DNA of 64,000 nucleotides from Bacteroides coprosuis DSM 18011 (GCA_000212915.1 CM001167.1:124001-188000), one strand, 5' to 3'. Shown: positions 52,794-62,112, counted from the first letter of the stretch. A program made the numbers and translations. Notes: generated from the letters alone by a model not told the origin.

Positions 52794-53789
52794 ATGGTAA
52801 CAGAGAAGCAACAGAAGAGCAATATTTTACTTGCTTTTATTACGTTATTAGTAGTTATAGGGATTGTAACTATTGTAGGATTCTTCTTACTTAAAAAAGG
52901 CCCTGAAATAATAGAAGGTCAGGCAGAAGTAACAGAATATAGGGTATCAAGTAAAGTACCAGGTCGTATTCTTGAATTTAAAGTTGTCGAAGGGCAAAAA
53001 ATCCAAGCTGGTGATACATTGGCTATACTAGAAGCCCCAGAAGTCATGGCTAAGCTTGAACAAGCCAAAGCAGCTACTGCTGCAGCTGAAGCTCAAAATG
53101 CAAAAGCTATAAAAGGAGCTCGTCAAGAGCTTATTCAATCAGCTTATGAAATGTGGCAAAAAGCCAAAGCTGGGTTAGAAGTGATGGAAAAATCATACAT
53201 CAGAGTAAATAACCTATATAACAAAGGTGTACTTCCTGCTCAAAAACTTGATGAAATAACAGCCCAAAGAGATGCTGCCCGAGCTACAGAGAAAGCAGCT
53301 AAATCTCAATATGATATGGCTGTAAATGGAGCTGAAAGAGAAGATAAAATGGCTGCTGCCGCACTAGTGGACAGAGCAAAAGGTGCTGTTGCCGAAGTAG
53401 AGTCATATATAAAAGAGACTTATCTTATAGCACAAATGGATGGAGAAGTATCAGAAATATTCCCTAAGGTAGGTGAACTTGTTGGTACAGGTGCTCCAAT
53501 TATGAACGTGTCTGTACTTGATGATATGTGGGTTACATTCAATGTTAGGGAAGACTTATTGAATGGGTTAAATGTTGGAGATGAATTTAATACATTCATT
53601 CCTGCTCTAAATAAAAAAGGAATGACCGTGAAAGTTACTTATATGAAAGATATAGGAACTTATGCTGCTTGGAAAGCCACTAAGACAACTGGACAGTATG
53701 ATCTTAAGACTTTTGAAGTAAAAGCTATCCCAACAGAAAAGATAGACCGATTACGTCCTGGAATGACTGTCATTTATACAAAAAAATAA
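52794..53789 (+). CDS. HlyD-type periplasmic adaptor (membrane fusion protein)
   Basis: A 331-residue adaptor. One N-terminal TM (about residues 12-33) anchors it. A split biotinyl-lipoyl domain (SSKVPGRILEFKVVEGQKIQAGD at about 50-72, and IAQMDGEVSEIFPKVGE near 215) brackets an Ala-rich alpha hairpin (about 85-205). A beta-barrel domain follows. It links the inner-membrane permeases with the TolC-like channel. It is 9 bp upstream of the first permease gene. Confidence 0.9.
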   Translation: MVTEKQQKSNILLAFITLLVVIGIVTIVGFFLLKKGPEIIEGQAEVTEYRVSSKVPGRILEFKVVEGQKIQAGDTLAILEAPEVMAKLEQAKAATAAAEAQNAKAIKGARQELIQSAYEMWQKAKAGLEVMEKSYIRVNNLYNKGVLPAQKLDEITAQRDAARATEKAAKSQYDMAVNGAEREDKMAAAALVDRAKGAVAEVESYIKETYLIAQMDGEVSEIFPKVGELVGTGAPIMNVSVLDDMWVTFNVREDLLNGLNVGDEFNTFIPALNKKGMTVKVTYMKDIGTYAAWKATKTTGQYDLKTFEVKAIPTEKIDRLRPGMTVIYTKK

Positions 53790-53798
53790 GATTATTAA

Positions 53799-54977
53799 AT
53801 GGCAAGAAGGAATATAGAAACAGGTTTTTGGGCTACATGCAAAAGAGAGATACACCGATTATATAGTCGACCATTATATCTCTTTTGTATGATAATAGCA
53901 CCTCTTTTCTCAGCTATTTTTTTTACGACACTGATGAAAGAAGGATTACCAAATCATCTTCCTGTTGCGGCTGTTGACCTTGATCAAACTTCCACCTCTA
54001 GAAAAATTTTAAGGAACCTGAACTCTTTTCAACAAACCAAGATTGTTGATCACTATAACTCTATAGAAGAGGCTCGTAGAGCTATGCAAAGAGGAGAGGT
54101 TTATGGCTTTTTTTATTTACCTAGAGGATTATCAGAGCAGGCACAAAGTCAAAAACAACCTACCCTATCTTTTTATACCAATAACTCATTCTTAGTGGCA
54201 GGATCACTTCTATTTAAGGATATGAAAACAATGGGGGAATTAGCTGCTGGAGGAGCTGCAAGAACTGTTTTGTATGCTAAAGGAGCGTCAGAACAACAAG
54301 CGATGGCTATTCTAAGACCTATTTCCATTGATACTCATCCATTAAATAATCCATGGCTTAATTACTCCGTTTATTTATCCAATACACTCATACCTGGTGT
54401 CTTGTGTTTAATGATTCTTATGGTAACTGTTTTTTCAATTGGTGTAGAAATAAAAGAAGGAACTTCAAGACAATGGCTACGTACAGGAAACCGTTCTATA
54501 TTTACTTCCTTAATGGGTAAATTATTCCCTCAGACAGTTATATGGATGATTATGGGTGGATTTATACTTACTTATTTATATGGGTATTTATCATTCCCTT
54601 GTAATGATGGAATAGGCCCTATGATATTAGGTATGCTGGGCTTGATTCTAGCATCTCAAGGATTGGCTATATTTATGTATGGAGTAACTCCAATATTAAG
54701 ACTAGCTTTAAGTTCTGCTTCATTGTGGGGAGTTTTATCATTCTCCATTACAGGATTTTCTTTTCCTGTTATGGCCATGCATCCTACATTACAAGCTTTA
54801 AGTAATTTATTCCCTTTACGCCACTATTTCCTTATATATGTAAATAGTGCTCTAAATGGATACTCTATGGAATATGCATGGAGTAACTATGTAGCAATGT
54901 TAATCTTTATGGCACTACCTTTTCTTGTGCTTAATCGATTAAAAACGGCTCTAGTTTATTATAAACACATGCCCTAA
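53799..54977 (+). CDS. ABC-2 type permease (first of pair)
   Basis: A 392-residue inner-membrane protein of the ABC2_membrane_3 (YhhJ/YbhR-like) type. TM1 is at about residues 27-45, then an extracytoplasmic region of about 140 residues, then five TM segments (about 190-385). Motifs are VAAVDLDQTSTSRKI in the extracytoplasmic part and GKLFPQTVIWMIMGGF in the core. It stops directly against the next permease gene (TAA ATG). With the second permease it would form the heterodimeric membrane part of an efflux pump. No ATPase gene is present in the operon. Confidence 0.85.
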   Translation: MARRNIETGFWATCKREIHRLYSRPLYLFCMIIAPLFSAIFFTTLMKEGLPNHLPVAAVDLDQTSTSRKILRNLNSFQQTKIVDHYNSIEEARRAMQRGEVYGFFYLPRGLSEQAQSQKQPTLSFYTNNSFLVAGSLLFKDMKTMGELAAGGAARTVLYAKGASEQQAMAILRPISIDTHPLNNPWLNYSVYLSNTLIPGVLCLMILMVTVFSIGVEIKEGTSRQWLRTGNRSIFTSLMGKLFPQTVIWMIMGGFILTYLYGYLSFPCNDGIGPMILGMLGLILASQGLAIFMYGVTPILRLALSSASLWGVLSFSITGFSFPVMAMHPTLQALSNLFPLRHYFLIYVNSALNGYSMEYAWSNYVAMLIFMALPFLVLNRLKTALVYYKHMP

Positions 54978-56228
54978 ATGAAAGAAAATAGTTTCAAAGA
55001 CAAAATTAAAGAGGGTATTAACGATGTCTTCTACATTTGGAAAGAGGAATTCGTTGCTACTTTTAAAGATGAAGCAGTATTAACTTTCTTATTACTGCTA
55101 CCATTGGCCTACCCTTTACTTTACGCTTTTATTTATACTAATGAAGTAGTAAGAGAGGTTCCTACTGTTGTTGTTGATTTATCTCAGAGCACTTTAAGTA
55201 GGAAATATCTACACAAAGTAGATGCTACCCCAGATGTTAACATTGTGGCTTATTGTAATGACTTAGAAGAAGCTAAAGAACAAATGAGACTAAGAGAAGC
55301 TTATGGAATCATCTATATACCAGCCGACTTTAGTAATAATTTGGCAACAGGGAAACAATCTCAAGTTAGTTTATTCTGTGATATGAGTGGACTCCTCTAT
55401 TATAAAGCAATAGTGATGGCTAATACAGCTGTCTCCTTAGACCTTAATAAAGAGATAAAAATAAAACTAGCTCATAATACCACAGAAAGAGAAGATGAGA
55501 TTACAGCTTACCCAATAGAATACCAGGATGTAGCATTGTATAATCCCGCAAATGGATTTGCAGCCTTTTTAATTCCAGCTGTATTAATTCTGATTATTCA
55601 GCAAACCTTATTACTTGGCATTGGCACGTCTGCTGGCACAGCTCGAGAAAACAACAAATTCAGAGATTTAATTCCTGTCAACAAACACTATACTGGTACT
55701 TTACGTATAATACTGGGCAAAGGCTTAGGTTACTTCATGTTTTATATTCTTCTAGCCTTATATGTAGTATGCGTTGTTCCAAAAATCTTCACACTTCCAC
55801 AAGTAGGTGAGGCTAAAAATTTAGTACTATTTATAATCCCTTATTTAGCAGCTTGTATTTTCTTTGCTATGACCGCTGCTGTAGCAATAAGAAACAGAGA
55901 AACGAGTTTGCTTATTTTTGTTTTCACCTCAGTTCCTCTTTTATTTATATCCGGTATTTCTTGGCCTGGAGCGGCTGTGCCTGAGTTTTGGAAGTATGTT
56001 TCTTATCTATTCCCTTCTACATTTGGTATAAATGGATATGTACGATTAAATAGTATGGGAGCTACCTTACATGAAGTAGCATTTGAATATAAAGCACTTT
56101 GGGTTCAAACAGGCTTTTACTTTTCAACAACATTCTTTGTTTACAGACATCAGATTTTATTAAGTAGGAAACACATCATCCAAGAATATAAACGTCTTAG
56201 AAAAAAACGAAATAATGTCCCGTCCTAA
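54978..56228 (+). CDS. ABC-2 type permease (second of pair), C-terminus altered by IS insertion
   Basis: A 416-residue paralogue of the preceding permease with the same layout: TM1 at about 37-55, an extracytoplasmic region with VVVDLSQSTLSRKYLHK, and five TM segments (about 195-390). IS copy 2 entered the last codons: the protein now ends RNNVPS with a stop inside the IS left end. Removing the IS and one copy of the TAA duplication restores RNNQ and a stop (57608-57610), i.e. 414 residues. Because only the extreme tail changed, the protein is probably still functional. The operon terminator now lies beyond the IS. Confidence 0.88.
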   Translation: MKENSFKDKIKEGINDVFYIWKEEFVATFKDEAVLTFLLLLPLAYPLLYAFIYTNEVVREVPTVVVDLSQSTLSRKYLHKVDATPDVNIVAYCNDLEEAKEQMRLREAYGIIYIPADFSNNLATGKQSQVSLFCDMSGLLYYKAIVMANTAVSLDLNKEIKIKLAHNTTEREDEITAYPIEYQDVALYNPANGFAAFLIPAVLILIIQQTLLLGIGTSAGTARENNKFRDLIPVNKHYTGTLRIILGKGLGYFMFYILLALYVVCVVPKIFTLPQVGEAKNLVLFIIPYLAACIFFAMTAAVAIRNRETSLLIFVFTSVPLLFISGISWPGAAVPEFWKYVSYLFPSTFGINGYVRLNSMGATLHEVAFEYKALWVQTGFYFSTTFFVYRHQILLSRKHIIQEYKRLRKKRNNVPS

Positions 56229-56266
56229 AAAAGCGTTACAGTTAATAACATTTTAAAAATAGTATA

Positions 56267-57115
56267 TTAAGTCCGAGCAACATGATTTGCTTGGACTTTT
56301 TTATAAGTTTTAATTTTTATTTTATTCTGTCGATGCATAAAATCAGGAGTATTATACCCACAAGAAGCATGTGGCCTTTTCTCATTATAGATATGGATAG
56401 TGTCTTTAATAAGTCTCTGCATATCCTTCAAGCTTAGATTATACTCACTTATACTGAATTCATCCTTTAAGATACCATTGACTCTTTCTGCTACAGCATT
56501 TGCATAGGGATCATAACTTTCTGTCATGCTACATTTTATGCGATACTTTTTTAACTGCTTCTGGTAGCTATCCGAACAATATTGAATACCTCTGTCAGAG
56601 TGGTGGATTAGCTCCATCTCAGTATATATCCGGCTTTTATTAGCCATTCTTAGTGCTCTAAGACTTCCTTTTGTGCTTAAACTCTCAGAGAGATCATAAC
56701 CTACTATTTTCTTAGAATAAGCATCCGTAATAAGAGCTAGATAGTAATGGTGCTTAGCCGAAGACACATAGGTAATATCACTGACCCATACCTGCTCGGG
56801 AGCTACGAGTTCTATATTTTCTATTAAGTTTTTATGCTTTTTAAAGCGGTGAAAAGAATTAGTAGTTCGCTTATGAGAGCGTTTAGGTGTAACTAGTAAC
56901 TGGTTTGCTCTAAGTATAGTAAATAGTTTATCTCGTCCCACACCAAGCTCTCGTAGATTATCATAAAGCAGGTGATACAGTTTTCTACCACCTAACCTAG
57001 GCATATCCCTACGTAACTGATGAACGACTTGAATTACTTTTTCAGCTTTTTGTTTATTTTTCCTTTCACTCCACTTCCTTCGATAATAAAACTGCCTATT
57101 GATCCCGAGTAGCAC
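56267..57115 (-). CDS. IS3-family transposase OrfB (copy 2)
   Basis: A 282-residue DDE integrase-type subunit, identical in sequence to the product at 8556-9404 (triad Asp113, Asp174, Glu210). It is expected to act as an OrfAB fusion through the -1 slippery heptamer at 57178-57184. Nothing suggests inactivation. Confidence 0.93.
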   Translation of the reverse strand: MLLGINRQFYYRRKWSERKNKQKAEKVIQVVHQLRRDMPRLGGRKLYHLLYDNLRELGVGRDKLFTILRANQLLVTPKRSHKRTTNSFHRFKKHKNLIENIELVAPEQVWVSDITYVSSAKHHYYLALITDAYSKKIVGYDLSESLSTKGSLRALRMANKSRIYTEMELIHHSDRGIQYCSDSYQKQLKKYRIKCSMTESYDPYANAVAERVNGILKDEFSISEYNLSLKDMQRLIKDTIHIYNEKRPHASCGYNTPDFMHRQNKIKIKTYKKVQANHVART

Positions 57116-57141
57116 ACAAATTTGAGTAAGAGATAGGCCCT

Positions 57142-57558
57142 CTACTTCTTTGTATCTGTCGGCTGCTCGGGGGAGGAGTTTTTTCGTATCTTGATTTTAT
57201 ACTCTTTCTCTGCTATATCAATAAGAATATCTAAGATAGCAGCTTTGTGATCTCTATTCTCTAACTCATGCTCCAATCGGTTGTTTTTACGCTTGAGCAT
57301 CTCTATTTGAGCTTCGAGCTCAACGATTTTTAGGTCTTTGGGTTTATTCATAGGATAGGATGTTTTATATATAACATCTGTACTGCCATATTTGATTACC
57401 CACTGACGGATAGTATCACTACCTTGTATTCTATATTTTCGACTTAAAGCGCTATAAGAGATATCGGTTTCTTCATATTCCTGGACTACGGATAATTTAA
57501 AGGGCATACTATAGTCTTTTTGACTACGCCTAACATACGGTCTTTCTTTACTTTTCAT
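57142..57558 (-). CDS. IS3-family OrfA (copy 2)
   Basis: A 138-residue helix-turn-helix/coiled-coil subunit identical to the product at 9431-9847. The slippery heptamer A_AAA_AAC lies in codons for Arg-Lys-Asn 11 codons before its stop. Its promoter would lie in the IS right end near 57560-57600; no clear -7 box is visible. Confidence 0.93.
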   Translation of the reverse strand: MKSKERPYVRRSQKDYSMPFKLSVVQEYEETDISYSALSRKYRIQGSDTIRQWVIKYGSTDVIYKTSYPMNKPKDLKIVELEAQIEMLKRKNNRLEHELENRDHKAAILDILIDIAEKEYKIKIRKNSSPEQPTDTKK

Positions 57559-57612
57559 AATGGTTTTGAGTATAGTGTAACGCTATGTTAGGACTAGACA
57601 TAACCAATAATA

Positions 57613-57647
57613 AAAAGGTGGAGTAACATTCAAGTTCTCCACCTTTT
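57613..57647. terminator. bidirectional terminator, formerly of the efflux operon
   Basis: Perfect 11-bp arms AAAAGGTGGAG/CTCCACCTTTT around a 13-nt loop, with A and T runs. It serves mrp (minus strand, stop at 57680). Before IS insertion it lay a few bases after the permease stop and would also have ended the efflux operon. Confidence 0.85.
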
Positions 57648-57679
57648 CTTATGACGTTTATAACGACTATATATTCCCT

Positions 57680-58789
57680 TTATCGAGTAGTTATCTCTAC
57701 TATTTTTGTAGGGTCTTGATTTTCATTTCTCAAGTTAACCTGCTCAACAACTGACTCTGCGACAGATTTAAATGCTGCTCCTGTGATAGAGTCTTCATTT
57801 AAAGCCACAGGACTACCAGTATCTCCACCTTCACGAATACTCTGAACAATAGGAATTTGACCTAATAAGCGAACATTCATTTCTTCTGCTAACTTTTTAG
57901 CTCCATCTTTTCCAAAAATGTAATATTTATTTTCAGGTAATTCTGCAGGAGTAAACCAAGACATATTTTCTATAAGTCCTAAAATAGGAACATTTACTTT
58001 GTCATTAGTAAACATGTTAATTCCTTTTCTGGCATCAGCTAAAGCTACATCTTGAGGGGTACTAACTACCACGATACCTGTAAGAGCCAATGTTTGAACT
58101 ATCGTCAAATGAATATCACTTGTGCCTGGAGGTAAGTCTATCAAAAGATAGTCTAAATCACCCCAGTTAGCATCACCTATAAGTTGTTTTAAAGCATTAC
58201 TAGCCATTCCTCCTCTCCATAGAGTAGCTTGATCAGGATCAACAAAAAATCCAATAGATAATAATTTCACCCCATACTTTTCGATAGGCTCTATCAACTC
58301 TCTATTAGCTACCTCCACTAACATGGGTCTAGCATCTTCTACTTGAAACATCTTAGGCATAGAAGGTCCAAAGATATCAGCATCAAGAAGTCCAACCTTG
58401 TAGCCCAATTTAGCTAACGCTACAGCTAGATTGGAAGCAACAGTAGATTTACCTACACCTCCTTTACCAGAGGATACGCCAATAATATTTTTAACTTGAG
58501 GCAATAACTTCCCTACTTCAGGACGAGCTGCTTTACGGGTATTGACTTCAATATTACCTACAATATCGATATCTTTACTTACATAAGTAAGAATTGCTGA
58601 TTCTGCTGATTTTATCACTGATTTGATAAATGGATCGGTTGGTTTCTCGAATAAGATGGAGAATGACACTTTATTCCCCTCTATTCGTATATTATCATCC
58701 ACCATATCAGCTTCTACTAGATTTTTACCATTACCAGGATAACGCACATTCTTCAGTGCATCTAGAATTAATTTCGGATATAATGTCAT
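57680..58789 (-). CDS. Mrp/NBP35-family iron-sulfur carrier ATPase
   Basis: A 369-residue P-loop protein. The N-terminal MIP18/DUF59 domain (about residues 1-85) is followed by the ParA/Mrp ATPase with the deviant Walker A GVSSGKGGVGKST (about 104-116), DADIFGPSMPKMF and LIDLPPGTSDIHLT. Mrp (ApbC) carries Fe-S clusters to apo-proteins; the CPxC motif expected in the IENMSYFxCPxC segment is absent here (ENMSWFTPAELPENKYYIFG), as in some Bacteroides Mrp proteins. It follows trmB by 6 bp. Confidence 0.9.
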   Translation of the reverse strand: MTLYPKLILDALKNVRYPGNGKNLVEADMVDDNIRIEGNKVSFSILFEKPTDPFIKSVIKSAESAILTYVSKDIDIVGNIEVNTRKAARPEVGKLLPQVKNIIGVSSGKGGVGKSTVASNLAVALAKLGYKVGLLDADIFGPSMPKMFQVEDARPMLVEVANRELIEPIEKYGVKLLSIGFFVDPDQATLWRGGMASNALKQLIGDANWGDLDYLLIDLPPGTSDIHLTIVQTLALTGIVVVSTPQDVALADARKGINMFTNDKVNVPILGLIENMSWFTPAELPENKYYIFGKDGAKKLAEEMNVRLLGQIPIVQSIREGGDTGSPVALNEDSITGAAFKSVAESVVEQVNLRNENQDPTKIVEITTR

Positions 58790-58795
58790 TTCTAT

Positions 58796-59554
58796 TTATT
58801 TACTAGTTTGTAAGCCACTTCGCTTACTTCTATTATAGCTTCTATATGTGTCTAATTCAATTTCCACATCTGGTTCACAAAGTACTCCCTCATGGGGTAA
58901 CTTGAACTTCATATATTTAATAGATAACCCCCTATTAATCCATTGTTTTTCATAATAGGTTTGAATTTCTAAAATATCATCTACCAGATTAGAATGATAT
59001 AAATCTTCTGTAGAAAAAAGAAGGGGCAATTTATTTTCCTCAACCATATATTGGGTATAAGTAAACATAAAATTACTATCGGTTTTGAGGTGAATAAGAC
59101 CATTATCTATTAAAAAGCTTCTATATCTCTCCATAAAATAAGTAGAGGTTAATCTTTTTGTTGCTTTCTTCATCTGTGGATCTGAAAATGTCAACCAGAT
59201 TTCACTTACTTCATTTTTATCAAAGAATCGTTCTATAATTTCGATATTAGTTCGTAAGAAAGCAACATTCGTCATTCCTTTTTTATGGGATTCTGTTGCA
59301 CCAGCCCACATGCGAGCTCCCTTAATATCAACACCTATAAAGTTTTTATTAGGGAACATTTCACCCAGACCTACTGTATATTCACCTCTACCACAACCCA
59401 ACTCTAAAACAATAGGATTGTCATTTTTAAAAAAATCACTATTCCACTTTCCCTTCATATCAAAAGGAATAGCTTGTGATACATGAAAAGGATACTCAAA
59501 AACATGAGGGAGAGCCGCCATTTCAGCAAACTTCTCTAGTTTGTTTTTTGCCAT
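58796..59554 (-). CDS. trmB: tRNA (guanine-N7-)-methyltransferase
   Basis: A 252-residue SAM-dependent enzyme making m7G46 in tRNA. The SAM loop is [15 protein letters not shown] (about residues 50-64), with [10 protein letters not shown] and [17 protein letters not shown] (the TrmB FSDPWPKKRH-type motif). Length is at the upper end for the family. It lies between ilvE (36-bp gap) and mrp (6-bp gap). Confidence 0.93.
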   Translation of the reverse strand: MAKNKLEKFAEMAALPHVFEYPFHVSQAIPFDMKGKWNSDFFKNDNPIVLELGCGRGEYTVGLGEMFPNKNFIGVDIKGARMWAGATESHKKGMTNVAFLRTNIEIIERFFDKNEVSEIWLTFSDPQMKKATKRLTSTYFMERYRSFLIDNGLIHLKTDSNFMFTYTQYMVEENKLPLLFSTEDLYHSNLVDDILEIQTYYEKQWINRGLSIKYMKFKLPHEGVLCEPDVEIELDTYRSYNRSKRSGLQTSK

Positions 59555-59590
59555 GAATTAATTTATTCTTTTTCTACAAGATATCTGCTA

Positions 59591-60610
59591 TTACTCAACA
59601 ATAGTGATCCAACCATACTTATCTGATTCATCACCATATTGAATAGCTCTTAGTTTATTATATAGTTTTGTGGAATAAGGACCAGCCTTACCATCTTTAC
59701 TTATTACATAAGATTTGTTCATATCCAAATCATCTACTCTCTCTACTGGACTAATTACAGCAGCTGTACCACATGCTCCAGCTTCATCAAAAGTGGATAA
59801 TTCTTCTTCTAAAACAGGACGCTGTTCTACTGTCAACCCTATTTCTTTAGCAAGAGTCATTAAGCTCTTGTTTGTAATAGAAGGAAGTATGGAGTCTGAT
59901 TGTGGTGTAATATAAGAAGTACCTCTTATACCAAAGAAATTGGCAGGTCCGCATTCATCTAAATATTTTTTTTCTTTAGAATCCAAAAATAATACAGCAG
60001 CATAACCTAAAGACTTCGCATGTTCTCCTGCTAACATTCCAGCAGCATAATTTCCACCTACTTTATACCTACCAGTACCCAATGGAGCCACCCTATCATA
60101 CTGACGAAGAATAGCATAAGGATTTGGTTTGAATCCTTCTTTAAAATAAGGACCTACAGGAGTAACCATTACCACAAACATAAATTCTTTTCCAGGGTGT
60201 ACCCCTATCTGAGCACCAGTGCCAAAAAGAATAGGTCTGATATATAAAGAAGCTCCACTTTCATATGGTGGAACAAAGCGTTCATTTAGTTTAACAGCTT
60301 TGATAACTGCTTCTTCATATTTTTCAATAGGAAGCTTCGCCATACAAATTCCTTCACAAGAAGTTTGTAAGCGTTCTGCATTATCCTTAATACGGAATAT
60401 TCTAATTTTACCATCTTTCCCTTTGAAAGCTTTCATTCCTTCAAAGGCTTCTTGTCCATAGTGTAGACAAGTGGCAGCCATATGAATATTAATATATTCA
60501 TCACTACACACTTCTAGTTCACCCCACTCACCATTACGGTAGTTTATTCTAACATTGTAATCAGTTTTGACGTATCCAAAACCTAAGTTCGACCAATCTA
60601 TTGATTTCAT
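59591..60610 (-). CDS. ilvE: branched-chain amino acid aminotransferase
   Basis: A 339-residue PLP fold-type IV aminotransferase. HYGQEAFEGMKAFKGKDGKIRIFR, YIRPILFGTG and the PLP Lys in RYKVGGNYAAG are present, with ECGPANFFGI downstream. It performs the last step of Leu, Ile and Val synthesis and their first catabolic step. It is of the longer, IlvE/BCAT group II-like type. The next gene upstream (xseB) is 31 bp away. Confidence 0.94.
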   Translation of the reverse strand: MKSIDWSNLGFGYVKTDYNVRINYRNGEWGELEVCSDEYINIHMAATCLHYGQEAFEGMKAFKGKDGKIRIFRIKDNAERLQTSCEGICMAKLPIEKYEEAVIKAVKLNERFVPPYESGASLYIRPILFGTGAQIGVHPGKEFMFVVMVTPVGPYFKEGFKPNPYAILRQYDRVAPLGTGRYKVGGNYAAGMLAGEHAKSLGYAAVLFLDSKEKKYLDECGPANFFGIRGTSYITPQSDSILPSITNKSLMTLAKEIGLTVEQRPVLEEELSTFDEAGACGTAAVISPVERVDDLDMNKSYVISKDGKAGPYSTKLYNKLRAIQYGDESDKYGWITIVE

Positions 60611-60641
60611 AATTTCTAGGTATTAAGAACTATACTTACTT

Positions 60642-60863
60642 TTATTGATTATCTGAAGTATCTCCTTCAGACAGTAATTTCTCAACTTCTTTGTTTACTT
60701 CGTTTAATTTGCCTGAGCAAAATTTGATTAGTGCATTAGCCTCTTTAACTTGATTCGCTAGTAGATCTATATCTAATGACTGTTCTTCAATATGATTAAC
60801 AATTTCCTCCAATCGTTTGATCGCTGTAGAATAGTCTTTAGGCAACTTATCTTTCTTATTCAT
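60642..60863 (-). CDS. xseB: exodeoxyribonuclease VII small subunit
   Basis: A 73-residue protein with the XseB signature STAIKRLEEIVNHIEEQSLDIDLLANQVKEA, a helical hairpin that binds the large subunit and holds it in a regulated complex. Length is normal. It overlaps xseA by 8 bp, so the subunits are translationally coupled. Confidence 0.93.
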   Translation of the reverse strand: MNKKDKLPKDYSTAIKRLEEIVNHIEEQSLDIDLLANQVKEANALIKFCSGKLNEVNKEVEKLLSEGDTSDNQ

Positions 60864-62109
60864 ATTCTGTCTTCTTTTCTATGTGTGCTTTTGACTCTCC
60901 ATCATACATTTTTATAATAATATCAGAGTCTTCTTCAATATCTTTAATAGATGAAATTATCACACCATTTTGTGATAAGAGAGCATATCCTTTCTTTAAT
61001 ATTTCATACGGAGATATACTTTTAATTTCAAGAGATATAGATCTTAGCAAGTATTGTTGGTCCTTAAGATACAAGTTTGTACTCAATTTCAAACGATTAT
61101 ATAAGTCTTTAACTTTAAAATTCTCATTAGCTATCGAAAGATTTACATTAGATGGAAGCCTGGCAATAAGCCTATTAAGTCTTTCAGTTTCCATTTGTAA
61201 TTTCTGTACTACACTTGTCTTTAGTTGAAAAGACAAGTCATTTAGTCTTCCTATAACATTCATCATCCGATTAACCAAAAACTCTGCCGCTGCTGTTGGT
61301 GTTTTCACTCTTGTATTCGCTACAACGTCTAGAACAGTATCATCTCTTTCATGACCTATTCCAGTAATGATGGGCATAGGAAACTGAGCACATGAGGCTG
61401 CCAATAGATATGTATCAAACCCACTCAAATCGGACGTAGCACCGCCACCTCGTATAATCACAACAACATCAAAATCTTTTTTACGAGCAAGAATAGCATC
61501 TAAAGCATTTAATATCGTTCTTTCTACCTGCTCACCTTGCATAATAGCTGGAAACAACTCTGTATAAAAAGATATTCCCCAACTATTACCTTTCAGCTGA
61601 TCGCAAAAATCGCCATAACCAGCCGCAGTAGCAGAAGATATGACAGCTATCCTTTGAGTTAATAATGGCAGCTCTAATTCCTTATTTAAAGTTAGTACTC
61701 CTTCTTCTTCCAACTGCTTTAGGATATCTGTTCTCCTCTTAACCATATCACCCAAAGTATAAGTGGGATCAATGTTTTGAACTGTTAAGCTATAACCATA
61801 TAATTCATGAAAAGTAACCTCTACTTCAACTAATACCTTAAGCCCTGAATGAAAAGTCTCTCCTGTTGTTTCTTCAAAATAGGGCCTTAAAACATGAAAT
61901 ACATTTGACCAGATAACACCTCTTGCCTTAGCTATAAGTGAAGATGTTCTTTCATCCTTTTGAATAAATTCAAGGTAGCAATGACCAGAAGTATTCGACC
62001 GAACATCACTTATCTCGGCCTGAATCCAATAAGTATCAGGGAGGCAAGCTTCTATGCCACGTCGAACAAGGTTATTTAACTCTAATAAGGAAAGTATATT
62101 CTCACTCAT
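60856..62109 (-). CDS. xseA: exodeoxyribonuclease VII large subunit
   Basis: A 417-residue ssDNA nuclease subunit. An N-terminal OB-fold (about residues 1-105: TYWIQAEISDVRSNTSGHCYLEF) binds DNA; the catalytic domain (about 125-320) has VVIIRGGGATSDLSGFD and ITGIGHERDDTVLDVVANTRVKTPTAAAE; a coiled coil and short C-terminal segment (GYALLSQNGVIISS) follow. Length is close to the family norm. It lies 3 bp after the S8 protease and overlaps xseB. Confidence 0.94.
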   Translation of the reverse strand: MSENILSLLELNNLVRRGIEACLPDTYWIQAEISDVRSNTSGHCYLEFIQKDERTSSLIAKARGVIWSNVFHVLRPYFEETTGETFHSGLKVLVEVEVTFHELYGYSLTVQNIDPTYTLGDMVKRRTDILKQLEEEGVLTLNKELELPLLTQRIAVISSATAAGYGDFCDQLKGNSWGISFYTELFPAIMQGEQVERTILNALDAILARKKDFDVVVIIRGGGATSDLSGFDTYLLAASCAQFPMPIITGIGHERDDTVLDVVANTRVKTPTAAAEFLVNRMMNVIGRLNDLSFQLKTSVVQKLQMETERLNRLIARLPSNVNLSIANENFKVKDLYNRLKLSTNLYLKDQQYLLRSISLEIKSISPYEILKKGYALLSQNGVIISSIKDIEEDSDIIIKMYDGESKAHIEKKTEYE

Positions 62110-62112
62110 TCT

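Larger units (their letters stand above)
56216..57600 (-). mobile_element. IS3-family insertion sequence, copy 2
   Basis: The second 1385-bp copy, apparently identical to 8505-9889 and in the same orientation. It is flanked by a 3-bp direct repeat TAA (56213-56215 and 57601-57603), in line with IS3-family target duplication. The insertion lies in the final codons of the second efflux permease, so the IS left end supplies the stop codon. Both proteins are intact. Confidence 0.94.

Noticed and set aside
8505-57600. Composite transposon formed by the two IS copies
   Set aside because: The enclosed 46 kb is syntenic core chromosome, not cargo; the copies have different flank histories.
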